DNA from: Siccirubricoccus soli
GTDB taxonomy: Bacteria > Pseudomonadota > Alphaproteobacteria > Acetobacterales > Acetobacteraceae
Length of the DNA: 64,000 nt
NCBI RefSeq assembly: GCF_024178315.1
Contig: NZ_JAMZIK010000008.1
Coordinates: forward strand, 1-64,000
Reading direction: 5' to 3'
Shown here: one piece after another, positions 53,936 to 61,315 of the stretch
Numbering within the stretch: position 1 is the stretch's first letter
How the letters are laid out: every line of letters starts with the position of its first letter
Made by a program: the position numbers and the translations under genes
The notes under the pieces: model-generated
Seen by the model: the letters and a program-made list of their open reading frames with translations, nothing else
Told to the model about the DNA's origin: nothing
Database searches by the model: none

Positions 53936-54349
53936 CTAGGCAATGTCAGGGGTAGTGCTGCGCTTGCGTAGGTCGATCAGCTTGTAGCCCTCGTAGTGCC
54001 GGTTCGACACGTAGCCGACAGGTTCAGGTACCCGCTTCGGCTTGCGTGGTGGTTTTGGCTTGGGTGCTGCCTTCGGCTTTGGTGGTGGCTTGGGCTTAGG
54101 TGGTGGCTTGGGTGCCGGGTTGAGTTTCACCTTAGTCTTGGGTCGGCCTCTCGGCTTAGATGAGGGCTTGGAGTCGGATAAGGGCGGATGTGGGATGCCA
54201 TGCTTGGCACGTTCGAAATAGCGCACATTCCTGATCTGTGCAGTCGTCAAGCCGAAGCGTGGAGCTAGCGCACTGGCTCGCTCGCTTGAGAGTGCAATCT
54301 CCAGGCGTTCCTCTAGTGTGACGGGCAGTGGCACAAACTTCTTCTGCAT
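53936..54349 (-). CDS. Helix-turn-helix protein with long proline-lysine repeat tail
   Basis: About 137 aa from 54349 (MQKKFVPLPVTLEERLEI). Residues about 22-45 (SALAPRFGLTTAQIRNVRYF) look like a helix-turn-helix. Then an AT-hook-like KPRGRPK and about 45 residues of repeated PKP/KPPPKPK lead to a short folded end (GYVSNRHYEGYKLIDLRKR). The tail is reminiscent of TonB-like or nucleoid-binding linkers. DNA binding is inferred. The frame is open upstream to 54406. Confidence 0.55.
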   Translation of the reverse strand: MQKKFVPLPVTLEERLEIALSSERASALAPRFGLTTAQIRNVRYFERAKHGIPHPPLSDSKPSSKPRGRPKTKVKLNPAPKPPPKPKPPPKPKAAPKPKPPRKPKRVPEPVGYVSNRHYEGYKLIDLRKRSTTPDIA

Positions 54350-54377
54350 ATGCCTACTTATCGCGACGACAGTAGGG

Positions 54378-54413
54378 TTCTTCGGTAAATACGTGAGCAG
54401 CCTCAACGAGGAG
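54378..54413 (+). promoter_or_regulatory. TAAATA stem-loop 10
   Basis: TTCTTCG (54378-54384), G, TAAATACG (54386-54393), loop, CGAGGAG (54407-54413): seven pairs, two of them G-T. The 3' arm is the GAGGAG ribosome binding site of the gene at 54421. A CCTC-AAC-GAGG alternative also hides the site. Confidence 0.65.
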
Positions 54414-54420
54414 GTCGCTC

Positions 54421-54687
54421 ATGCACATCGCAGCCCGCAGCCCAGCAGTTAGCCGCGACGAGCAGCAACGCCGGGATTACATCGTCCGCTTCTCGACCTT
54501 CCTCTTCTCCATCGACATCACTGAGCGTGATCGCTTGCCGTTGCTCGCAAGGCTCGCGCTGATCGAGTGTCAGTGGTTCGAACACCCCATCGCATGGCTG
54601 AACGAGTTTGGTGAGGTGGTCAGTCGGATCACCGTGGGCACCGATGACTTCAGTGCCGCACGCTGCATCCAACTCGCTACCGTGTAG
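54421..54687 (+). CDS. Small phage protein of unknown function
   Basis: Protein of 88 aa, MHIAARSPAVSRDEQQRRD. Helical, with a hydrophobic middle (LPLLARLALIECQWF). Strong ribosome binding site within TAAATA stem-loop 10. Convergent with the phage bcp gene, whose stop is at the next base. Not recognised. Confidence 0.55.
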   Translation: MHIAARSPAVSRDEQQRRDYIVRFSTFLFSIDITERDRLPLLARLALIECQWFEHPIAWLNEFGEVVSRITVGTDDFSAARCIQLATV

Positions 54688-55161
54688 CTAGCCGAGTGCC
54701 TGCATCGCTTTGATGACCTGGGCAGCGTGTTCGGCTGGCTTCACCTTCCGCCACACATTGCGGATCACGCCGTCAGGGCCAACGAGGAACGAGCTTCGCT
54801 CCATTCCCATATAGCGACGCCCATACATACTTTTCTCGACCCAAGTGCCGTAGGCATCGGCCACCTTGTGGTCGGGGTCGCTAGCCAGTGGGAACGTCAG
54901 ATTAAACTTTTTCGCGAACTTCTCGATGGCGGGCAGGCCATCAGGCGACACGCCGATCACTTCTAGTGACAGCTTACCAAGCTGTGGGAGTGCTTCCTGG
55001 ATGCCACATGCCTGCGTGGTGCAGCCGGGAGTGTCAGCTTTGGGATAGAAGTAGATCAGGTACGGACGCCCCATAAGGCTGTCACTGCTGACAGTGCGAC
55101 CGCCGCTCGCTTGCATCGTGAAAACAGGAGCCTTGCTCCCGACCTCGACAGTGTCGCTCAT
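54688..55161 (-). CDS. bcp: Phage-borne thioredoxin-dependent peroxiredoxin Bcp (complete)
   Basis: Protein of 157 aa, start at 55161 (MSDTVEVGSKAPVF). Peroxidatic Cys47 and resolving Cys52 are in TPGCTTQACG, the two-cysteine Bcp arrangement that reduces peroxides with thioredoxin. It is complete to the usual C-terminus (WRKVKPAEHAAQVIKAM). By eye about two thirds of residues match the disrupted host Bcp, and the segment around the integration core (GTWVEKSMYG-R) is identical in protein but differs in codons. It can supply the enzyme lost on integration. Confidence 0.93.
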   Translation of the reverse strand: MSDTVEVGSKAPVFTMQASGGRTVSSDSLMGRPYLIYFYPKADTPGCTTQACGIQEALPQLGKLSLEVIGVSPDGLPAIEKFAKKFNLTFPLASDPDHKVADAYGTWVEKSMYGRRYMGMERSSFLVGPDGVIRNVWRKVKPAEHAAQVIKAMQALG

Positions 55162-55269
55162 GGGGCGTTCCTTTAGCTCGCGGCGAAGGTTTGAACTCGA
55201 GGCCGCTCGGGCGCAGCCGTAGCCAATAACGTGTAACGCTGCAAAGCTCCCAGTACGGAGAGATACACC

Positions 55270-55965
55270 ATGCCTTCTAGCTCGCCGACACCCAAGAAGC
55301 GTCCTAAGCAACTAAAGTACCTGGGCGGGCGAGAATGGGTACCTAGCGGAAGGGCTTTCAGGAAATATTCTTTTTTGATCGTAGAACACGAACCATTGCG
55401 CGTAATGGTCTACAGAGACTGGCTAAAGGCCGAGGGCGCTAGAAAAATCGTGGACGTCTCTACGGGGGCAGAGGCATTTCAAATTACACAAAATTGGAAG
55501 CCTGATTTAATATTGCTTGATTTTCAGCTGCCAGATACGAATGCGTTTGAGTTATGCGGTCAGTGGAGGCAAGCCGGCAAAGCATTCAAAATTGTCATTG
55601 CGTCTGGAATGGCTACTAATGTTGCGTTTGGCCTTGCAGCGGCGGAGTATGGTGTTTTAGGATACTTGGCTCTTCCTGTAGGACCAGAAGAGCTATACCT
55701 GACTATTCAAGATGTTTTACTGTTCGGACGTTGCTCTCCTTCTGATCGAGAGCAGCTTGTGCGACAAAAAGCGGTTTATGAGCAGGAACTAGCAGCAAGT
55801 TATGCGCAAAAGCTGAAAGCCATTTCAGACGCGCGAGAATTAGGGACTGATCAGAAAAGCCAACATTCGAGTCCCCTCATGAAAGGACTTGGACGGGTTG
55901 CCGAGGAAATATCTAAAAAAGTCGGATCGGACTTCTTGCTGAAGTTGCTTAGCCGGTTGCTTTGA
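55270..55965 (+). CDS. Protein with degenerate response-regulator receiver domain
   Basis: Protein of 231 aa. Residues about 33-150 form a CheY-like domain: FLIVEHEPLRVMVYRDW (the first acidic pair reduced to E-H-E), phosphoacceptor Asp in DLILLDFQLPD, and GYLALPVGPEELY where the conserved Lys before Pro is replaced by Leu. Phosphorylation signalling is therefore doubtful. A basic N-terminus and a coiled, charged C-terminus ending LLKLLSRLL flank it. It is visibly AT-richer than the rest and lies directly inside attR, like a late-acquired cargo gene. Confidence 0.7.
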   Translation: MPSSSPTPKKRPKQLKYLGGREWVPSGRAFRKYSFLIVEHEPLRVMVYRDWLKAEGARKIVDVSTGAEAFQITQNWKPDLILLDFQLPDTNAFELCGQWRQAGKAFKIVIASGMATNVAFGLAAAEYGVLGYLALPVGPEELYLTIQDVLLFGRCSPSDREQLVRQKAVYEQELAASYAQKLKAISDARELGTDQKSQHSSPLMKGLGRVAEEISKKVGSDFLLKLLSRLL

Positions 55966-55985
55966 TCAGCACAGGATATTGATAC

Positions 55986-56030
55986 CGACCCTAGGCTACT
56001 AACCCTGTAAAAATGGATGTATGGCCGGAA
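55986..56030. other. attR, phage-host junction
   Basis: Phage sequence ends at ATGTAT (56017-56022), followed in frame by the missing bcp codons for GRKYMGMERSSF. AACCCT at 56001-56006 mirrors AGGGTT beside attL. The two bases just upstream of the core differ between junctions (GG here, CC at attL), which limits strand exchange to the ATGTAT itself. Confidence 0.85.
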
Positions 56031-56157
56031 ATACATGGGCATGGAGCGCAGCAGCTTCCTGGTGGGCGCGGATGGAAAGCTGGTGCGGATCTGGCGCAAG
56101 GTGAAGCCGGCGGCGCATGCGGCCGAGGTGCTGAAGGCGGCGGCCGCGCTGGGCTGA
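56023..56157 (+). pseudogene. bcp: Host bcp, severed 3' end
   Basis: It encodes GRKYMGMERSSFLVGADGK and the normal Bcp C-terminus to TGA at 56155-56157, in frame with codon 114 of the 5' fragment across the ATGTAT core. Without a start codon it is not expressed as Bcp while the prophage is in place. Confidence 0.92.
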
Positions 56158-56270
56158 CCCTCCCGCCCCCGGGCGCCGCAGGGGCTCGGGCCTTTTCCCG
56201 CTCGGCCTTTCACGCCGCCGTTCCCGCGCTTCGGGCGATTGCACACCGAAGCTGCCTGGAGCCCTTGTTT

Positions 56271-56323
56271 GCAGAGCATCTTCACGCGTTCAGATGATTC
56301 CATCCGAACGCGATCTGCTCTAG
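56271..56323 (-). repeat. Interspersed repeat, copy 2 (inverted)
   Basis: The reverse complement begins CTAGAGCAGATCGCGTTC and matches 7644-7700 closely. Both copies are in host DNA, at intergenic sites, in opposite orientation. Confidence 0.75.
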
Positions 56324-56416
56324 CCGCGGCAGCCGACCGAACGGTGCTGAGGTCGTCCCAAGCCTGGGTCGGACCTGTCAAATTTTCCGACTCCTGTGCC
56401 CTTCCAGGAGGCCGGG

Positions 56417-56441
56417 GACCCTGGGGATGTCCCCCAGGGTC
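56417..56441 (-). terminator. Hairpin after the PEP-CTERM gene
   Basis: GACCCTGGGG (56417-56426) pairs with CCCCAGGGTC (56432-56441), ten pairs, 46 bases beyond the stop of the leftward gene. No T-tract. Confidence 0.5.
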
Positions 56442-56486
56442 TGCCGAAAGCGTGCGATTCGGTTCCGGTGGCCGCCCGGCCGCGGC

Positions 56487-57152
56487 TCAGCCCTTGCGGC
56501 GGAGCCGCAGCACGCCGAGGCCGAGCAGGCCGGCGCCGAGCAGGGACAGGCCGAGCGGCTCCGGCACCTCCAGCGGGGTGTAGGTATAGACCACTTCCCA
56601 GCTCGCCCCCGCGGTGGTCGCCGAGCCGATGACCGGGAAGCCGCCCGTGGAGTTGGAGGTGGTGACCGCGGCGGCCGTGATCGGCAGCACGATGTTGCCG
56701 CCGCCGATGAAGAGCGCGAGCTGGCCGGGCGCAGTCACCGTCGCCGAATCGCTATCGGAGCCCGAAGGCTCCGGCACGGTGATCGGCATGCCGGTGGTGT
56801 TGGGCGGGATATCGACGTTCCCGAGAGTCGCCATCGGCGTGGTGACGACGATGACGTTATTGTTCGGGTCGGTCAGGGTGAGGGTCGTGGTAACCGTCGC
56901 GCTGTTCACATGGACCGGCTGGCTGCCCGAGAAGTTCAGCAGCAGGAAGCTGCCCGTCGTCGTGCCGCCCAGGGTGAAGGTGGCGGAGGTGAGCGTGCCG
57001 AGGCTCGGGTTGAATTTCGGCACGCTGACGGTCGTGTTCCAGTTGGTGTCCGCCATCGGGACGGATCCCGAATAGCTGATGGTAGCCGCCTTCGCGGCTC
57101 CGATGGAGAGCGTGAGGCCGAGAGCGGCAACGGCAAGAGTTACAAATCGCAC
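56487..57152 (-). CDS. Exported protein with PEP-CTERM anchor
   Basis: Protein of 221 aa from a GTG at 57152, with GGAA just upstream. Signal peptide: basic start, hydrophobic TLAVAALGLTLSIG, cleavage near AKA-AT. The body is beta-rich, Thr- and Val-heavy (SGSVPMADTNWNTTVSVP, then FTLGGTTTGSFLLLNFSG). The C-terminal sorting signal is VPEPLGLSLLGAGLLGLG followed by RLRRKG: PEP motif, transmembrane helix and basic cluster. It is processed by an exosortase and probably surface-associated. The frame is open upstream but lacks a signal peptide there. Confidence 0.85.
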   Translation of the reverse strand: MRFVTLAVAALGLTLSIGAAKAATISYSGSVPMADTNWNTTVSVPKFNPSLGTLTSATFTLGGTTTGSFLLLNFSGSQPVHVNSATVTTTLTLTDPNNNVIVVTTPMATLGNVDIPPNTTGMPITVPEPSGSDSDSATVTAPGQLALFIGGGNIVLPITAAAVTTSNSTGGFPVIGSATTAGASWEVVYTYTPLEVPEPLGLSLLGAGLLGLGVLRLRRKG

Positions 57153-57403
57153 GGCGCATTCCTTACTCAGGAGGGCGGCCCGTACCCGGAAATTTTGCCG
57201 GGGGTGAGGCTTGGCCCCTGCCTTGCAGCCGTCATGCCAGCACCCCAACGCATTGATTCACTTCGATTGACCGGTAAGCCACCGCGTCGGATGTAAAGTT
57301 TGGCGACTCATTCCGCTGCCGGCTTGCGCGTCGTCCCTCCTCTTGCCTTCGCGCCGCCGCCCGCCCTATCCGTGCCGCATCCCGGCTCCAGGACAACGCC
57401 CCC

Positions 57404-59284
57404 TTGTCCAATCCCCATGCCGACCGACGTCCGCTCACCCCCGCCCTCATGCTCGGCGTGCTCGGCGTGGTCTATGGCGATATCGGCACCAGCCCGCTCT
57501 ACGCCCTCAAAGCCTCCGTCCTGCACTTCTCGGCCGATGGGGTGGAGCGCTGGGAGGTGCTCGGCCTCCTCAGCCTCATCTTCTGGTCGCTCGTCCTCAC
57601 CGTCACGGTGAAGTACGTCGTCTTCGTCCTGCGCGCCGATAACCGCGGGGAAGGCGGCATCCTGGCGCTGATGGCGCTCGCCCAGCGCTCCTGCGCCACG
57701 GAGCGGGGCCGCTGGCTGGTGGCGCTGCTCGGCATGGCCGGGGCCTGCCTGTTCTTCGGCGACGGCATCATCACCCCGGCGATCTCCGTCCTCTCGGCGG
57801 TGGAGGGGCTGAAGGTCGTCTCCCCGGCCTTCGAGGAGGCGGTGATCCCCCTCTCCCTGGCCGTCCTGCTCGGCCTCTTCCTGGTGCAGTACCGCGGCAC
57901 CGGCAGCGTCGGCGCGGTGTTCGGGCCGGTCTGCGCCCTGTGGTTCGGCAGCATCGGCATCCTCGGCCTGGTCGAGATCGTGCGGGAGCCGGAGGTGCTC
58001 GTCGCCCTCTCCCCCACCTATGCGATCCATTTCTGTGCCGTCTATCGGCTGGCCGCCTTCATTGCCATGGGCAGCGTGGTGCTGGCCGTCACCGGGGCGG
58101 AAGCGCTCTACGCCGATATGGGCCATTTCGGGAAGCGGCCGATCCAGGCCGCCTGGCTCGGCTTCGTGCTGCCCGCCCTGTCGCTGAACTATTTCGGCCA
58201 GGGGGCACTGCTGCTCTCGCGGCCGGAGGCGCTGGAGAACCCCTTCTTCCTGCTGGCGCCGGACTGGGCGCGGCTGCCGCTGGTGGTGCTGGCGACGGCC
58301 GCCACCATCATCGCCAGCCAGGCCATGATCTCGGGCGCCTATTCCATCGCCCGGCAATGCGTCCAGCTCGGCTTCTCGCCGCGGCTCGAGGTGCGGCACA
58401 CCTCCGAGACGGAGGAGGGGCAGATCTACATGCCCCAGGTGAATTTCGCCCTGCTCATCGGCGTCGTCATCCTGGTGATGGAGTTCCGCAGCTCGGACAG
58501 CCTGGCGGCGGCCTACGGCATCGCCGTCACCGGCACCTTCCTCTGCACCTCCTGCCTCGCCTTCATCGTCTTCCGCCGGCAATTCGGCTGGCCCCTCCTG
58601 CTCACCCTCGGCGTGTTCGGGCCGCTCTTCGCCCTCGACCTGGTGTTCTTCATCGCCAATGTCCTGAAGATCCCGGATGGCGGCTATGTGCCGCTCATCC
58701 TCGGCGGCGTGCTGATGGTGCTGATGAACACCTGGTACCGCGGCCGCCAGCTCCTCTTCGCCCGCTTCCGCCAGGACAGCCTGCCGCTGAAATCCTTCCT
58801 CGCCAGGCTGCCGCAGAGCCGCACCATCCGCGTCCCCGGCGTCGCCGTCTTCATGACCGGCCAGGCCGACCTCGTCCCCGGCGCGCTGCTGCACAACCTG
58901 AAGCACAACAAGGTGCTGCATGAGCGGGTGCTGTTCGTGACGGTGCTGAACGACGACGTGCCGCAGGTGGCGGACGAGAAGCGGCGGGAGGTCTCGGAGC
59001 TGGCGCCGGACATCCATCGCGTCATCCTCCGCTACGGCTTCCAGGAAAGCCCGAACATCCCGCGGGAGCTGGCGGCGCTGCGCGCCGAGGGGGTGCAGTT
59101 CGAGCCGATGCAGACCAGCTACTTCCTGGGGCGGGAGACGCTGGTGCAGGCGGTGGTGCCGAAGATGTCGCGCTGGCGGCAATGGCTTTTCACCCTGATG
59201 TCCCGCAATGCCGTGCCGGCGACGGAGTTCTTCCGCATCCCGTCCGACCGGGTGGTGGAGCTCGGCGTCCGGGTGGCGATCTGA
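57404..59284 (+). CDS. kup: Low-affinity potassium transport system protein Kup
   Basis: Inner-membrane proton/potassium symporter, 626 aa. [20 protein letters not shown] near residue 20 is the KUP signature, followed by about 12 membrane segments. [16 protein letters not shown] and [19 protein letters not shown] are the second and third conserved blocks. The C-terminal soluble domain ends YFLGRETLV and a conserved end region. The start is TTG at 57404 ([11 protein letters not shown]); an ATG at 57449 is internal to the first helix and less likely. Confidence 0.95.
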   Translation: MSNPHADRRPLTPALMLGVLGVVYGDIGTSPLYALKASVLHFSADGVERWEVLGLLSLIFWSLVLTVTVKYVVFVLRADNRGEGGILALMALAQRSCATERGRWLVALLGMAGACLFFGDGIITPAISVLSAVEGLKVVSPAFEEAVIPLSLAVLLGLFLVQYRGTGSVGAVFGPVCALWFGSIGILGLVEIVREPEVLVALSPTYAIHFCAVYRLAAFIAMGSVVLAVTGAEALYADMGHFGKRPIQAAWLGFVLPALSLNYFGQGALLLSRPEALENPFFLLAPDWARLPLVVLATAATIIASQAMISGAYSIARQCVQLGFSPRLEVRHTSETEEGQIYMPQVNFALLIGVVILVMEFRSSDSLAAAYGIAVTGTFLCTSCLAFIVFRRQFGWPLLLTLGVFGPLFALDLVFFIANVLKIPDGGYVPLILGGVLMVLMNTWYRGRQLLFARFRQDSLPLKSFLARLPQSRTIRVPGVAVFMTGQADLVPGALLHNLKHNKVLHERVLFVTVLNDDVPQVADEKRREVSELAPDIHRVILRYGFQESPNIPRELAALRAEGVQFEPMQTSYFLGRETLVQAVVPKMSRWRQWLFTLMSRNAVPATEFFRIPSDRVVELGVRVAI

Positions 59285-59487
59285 GGCCGGCGGCCCGGCC
59301 GGCCGCAGCGCTGAACCGGGGGGCCGCCCGGGCGTTCGCCCTCGACCTTCGGCCCTGGCGCCCGGCCTGTCCTGTCTGCGCCGGCCCCGGCGCGCGGCGC
59401 GGGCGGGCATTGAAGAACGAGGGCTGGCGTCCTGGGCCCGCACGCCGCGGGGCGGCGGATCCGGGGCCCGGCAGGTGGAGGATTGCC

Positions 59488-59880
59488 ATGCGCCTGGTGA
59501 CCCTGGTGATGGCCTCGGGCCCCGGCTTCCCCGGCGGCAGCCCGGAGCATCGCTACGAGATGGAAGTGGCGCTGACCGCCGACCGCCGGCTGGACGCCGT
59601 CGCCTGGGCGGAATCCAGCGTGCCCTGGCGCGCCCGGCGCTTCTGGCCCGGGCAGGCGCCGCGCGAGGGCTTCCTGCATCACGAGGCCGAGACCGGCTGG
59701 TCCCTGCGGTTCCCGCCCCCGCCCGGGGCGGCGGCGGATGCGGCGCCGCAGGCCCTGCTGCGCCATGCCGGGCAGATCCGCCCGGGGGAACACCTGACGA
59801 TCCAGGAGCCGGACGGGCGGGAGTATGGCTGGCGCGTGGTGGGGGTGGAGGTGCCGCCGGGGCCTGTTGCGCCGCCATGA
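59488..59880 (+). CDS. Conserved hypothetical protein
   Basis: Protein of 130 aa from the ATG at 59488 (MRLVTLVMASGPGFPGGSPEH), with GGTGGAGG upstream. It is beta-rich, with many Trp and Arg (VPWRARRFWPGQAPREG), then GEHLTIQEPDGREYGWRVVGVE. No family recognised. It lies between kup and the small gene before zapA, on the same strand. Confidence 0.65.
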   Translation: MRLVTLVMASGPGFPGGSPEHRYEMEVALTADRRLDAVAWAESSVPWRARRFWPGQAPREGFLHHEAETGWSLRFPPPPGAAADAAPQALLRHAGQIRPGEHLTIQEPDGREYGWRVVGVEVPPGPVAPP

Positions 59881-59982
59881 AACCCCTGCGGCGGCGTTGA
59901 CCCGGGCCAGGGCCCATGCCAAGCCTTCCCCGGCCGGCCAGCCGTGCAGGCAGGGCCGGCGGGCGATTTGGCCAGGAGCGGC

Positions 59983-60213
59983 ATGAGCGACAGCGGAAGC
60001 GACCCGGTACTCCAGGCGGCGATGCGGCTGGAGGCGGCGGTGGAGAAGCTGGCGATGGCCCTTTCCGCCAGCCTGGATCGGCTGGGGGCCGGGGCGGAGA
60101 CCGTGCCGCGGGCGGAGGTGGCGGCGCTGGCCGAAAGGCTGGATGCGACGCTTGGCCGGCTGCGCCTGGCGCTGGCCGAGGAGCTGCGCGGCGCGCCGGA
60201 GGAGGAGGAGTAG
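59983..60213 (+). CDS. Small coiled-coil protein upstream of zapA (DUF4164-like)
   Basis: Protein of 76 aa, MSDSGSDPVLQAAMRLEAAV, with an AGGAG site. Almost entirely heptad-like helix (LEAAVEKLAMALSASLDRL, then VAALAERLDATLGRLRLAL), ending in acidic EEEE. A similar small coiled-coil gene precedes zapA in many alphaproteobacteria. It is three bases from zapA and surely co-transcribed. Confidence 0.75.
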   Translation: MSDSGSDPVLQAAMRLEAAVEKLAMALSASLDRLGAGAETVPRAEVAALAERLDATLGRLRLALAEELRGAPEEEE

Positions 60214-60216
60214 CGC

Positions 60217-60555
60217 GTGGGGCAGGTTACCGTCCGGGTCAATGGCTACCAGCACACCATCGGCTGCAAGGATGGCGAGGAGCCCCATGTCACCGGCCTC
60301 GTCGCCCAGATCGAGGAGAAGGTGAAGCTGATCCGCGCCATGGGCGGGCAGTTCTCCGAGGCGCGGATGCTGCTGCATGTGGCGCTGCTGCTGGCCGATG
60401 AGCTGCACGATCTGCGCGCCGGCGGCGCCCCGACCGCCTTCCCCGCCGCTGCAGCGGCCCCGGATCCGCAGCTGGCGGACCGCTTGGCGCGCATCGCCGA
60501 GCGCATCGAGGGCCTGGCCCAGACTCTGGACGCGCAGCCCCTCGACCGCGGCTGA
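60217..60555 (+). CDS. zapA: Cell division protein ZapA
   Basis: Protein of 112 aa with a GTG start. GQVTVRVNGYQHTIGCKDGEE and VTGLVAQIEEKVKLI match ZapA, which bundles FtsZ filaments at the division ring. The C-terminal helix is long and charged. zapA followed by 6S RNA and fau is the standard alphaproteobacterial and gammaproteobacterial order. Confidence 0.93.
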   Translation: MGQVTVRVNGYQHTIGCKDGEEPHVTGLVAQIEEKVKLIRAMGGQFSEARMLLHVALLLADELHDLRAGGAPTAFPAAAAAPDPQLADRLARIAERIEGLAQTLDAQPLDRG

Positions 60556-60563
60556 TCCCCTCC

Positions 60564-60570
60564 CTATATG
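60564..60570 (+). promoter_or_regulatory. -10 element of the 6S RNA promoter
   Basis: CTATATG in an otherwise GC-rich stretch right after zapA, with CTCGAC at 60541-60546 as a possible -35, spaced 17 bases. Confidence 0.5.
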
Positions 60571-60572
60571 GG

Positions 60573-60716
60573 GTGGGCGGAGCTGCCCGGTGCGTCAGGC
60601 ACTTCATCCCCGGGGCCAATAAGCATCCTCCGGGAACTGGCTCTGCCCGGATCGTGGTCCGGGTACCTGGTGCCCACCTGCTCACGCAGGCCTTGGGAGG
60701 ATGAGACGCCAACGGC
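60573..60716 (+). ncRNA. ssrS: 6S RNA
   Basis: A stretch of about 145 bases between zapA and fau, the conserved position of ssrS. The frame through it is not protein-like. The central part has ATAAGCATCCTCCGGG on the 5' side and GGCCTTGGGAGGATGAGACG on the 3' side, plus a GCCCGGATCGTGGTCCGGG hairpin, consistent with a long imperfect hairpin with a central bubble that mimics an open promoter and binds sigma70-RNA polymerase. Exact ends are estimated. Confidence 0.8.
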
Positions 60717-60717
60717 C

Positions 60718-61311
60718 ATGGTGGCCCCGCACTTCACCCCCTTTCCCCTCTGCGCCGAGACCCTGAACGGGCTGAAGGCCGAGGCCCGCCGCGCCGCGCT
60801 GGAGCGGCGCGCCGGCCATGACCCCGCGCTGGGGGCGGCACTCGTCCCGCATGTGCTGGCGGCGGGCGCCATCCCCGAGGGCGCCGTGGTCGCCGGCTTC
60901 TGGCCGATGGGAAGCGAGATCGACCCGCGCCCGCTGATGCAGGCCCTGGCCGCGCGTGGCCATGCGCTGGCCCTGCCGCTGACGCCGAGGCGTGGCCAGC
61001 CCCTCACCTTCCGCCGCTGGCGCTTCGGCGAGCCCCTGGCCCCCGGCCCCTTCGGCACCAGCCAGCCGGCGGGCGGCGAGCCCGTGGCGCCGCAGGCGCT
61101 GCTGGTGCCGCTGCTCGCCTTCGACCGGGCCGGACGGCGGCTCGGCTACGGCGCCGGCTATTACGACCGGACGCTCGCCACCCTACCCGGGGCGGTCGCC
61201 ATCGGCGTCGCCTATGCGGCGCAGGAGATGGCGGAGGTGCCGGCGGGACCCGATGATTTCACCTTGCCGATGGTCGCCACCGAGGCCGGCCTGATCCGGT
61301 GCGGAGGCTGA
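60718..61311 (+). CDS. fau: 5-formyltetrahydrofolate cyclo-ligase
   Basis: Protein of 197 aa from the ATG at 60718. It converts 5-formyl-THF to 5,10-methenyl-THF with ATP. Conserved blocks: LKAEARRAALERRAG, GFWPMGSEIDPRPLM near residue 60, and LVPLLAFDRAGRRLGYGAGYYDRTLA near residue 130, the folate/ATP site. Frames extending upstream overlap the 6S RNA and are rejected. Confidence 0.94.
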   Translation: MVAPHFTPFPLCAETLNGLKAEARRAALERRAGHDPALGAALVPHVLAAGAIPEGAVVAGFWPMGSEIDPRPLMQALAARGHALALPLTPRRGQPLTFRRWRFGEPLAPGPFGTSQPAGGEPVAPQALLVPLLAFDRAGRRLGYGAGYYDRTLATLPGAVAIGVAYAAQEMAEVPAGPDDFTLPMVATEAGLIRCGG

Positions 61312-61315
61312 CGGA

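Larger units (their letters stand above)
14897..56022. mobile_element. Prophage of about 41.1 kb with HK97-type head and Mu-like contractile tail, inserted in bcp
   Basis: The ends are defined by the split bcp gene and a shared ATGTAT. Inside are a large serine recombinase beside the left end, replication genes, terminase, portal, protease, HK97 capsid, connectors, tail sheath, tube, tape measure and Mu-like baseplate genes in the standard order. Base composition is visibly less GC-rich than the flanks. Integrase, large terminase, head-closure protein and baseplate J each carry a one-base lesion, so it may be defective unless those are sequencing errors. Confidence 0.95.
56158..56486. other. 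Gene-free region with repeat and terminator
   Basis: It contains the second copy of the interspersed repeat (56271-56323) and a hairpin at 56417-56441. Nothing else recognised. Confidence 0.6.

Noticed and set aside
14897-56022. Mu-like transposition as the integration mechanism, suggested by the Mu-like tail genes
   Set aside because: No MuA/MuB-type transposase or 5-bp target duplication is seen; a large serine recombinase and a shared ATGTAT core explain the insertion.
57308-59917. 869-codon minus-strand frame opposite kup
   Set aside because: Antisense shadow with low-complexity acidic and His-rich sequence; Kup on the plus strand is unmistakable.
60568-60717. Upstream extension of the fau reading frame
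   Set aside because: This interval is the 6S RNA gene; the protein family starts at 60718.
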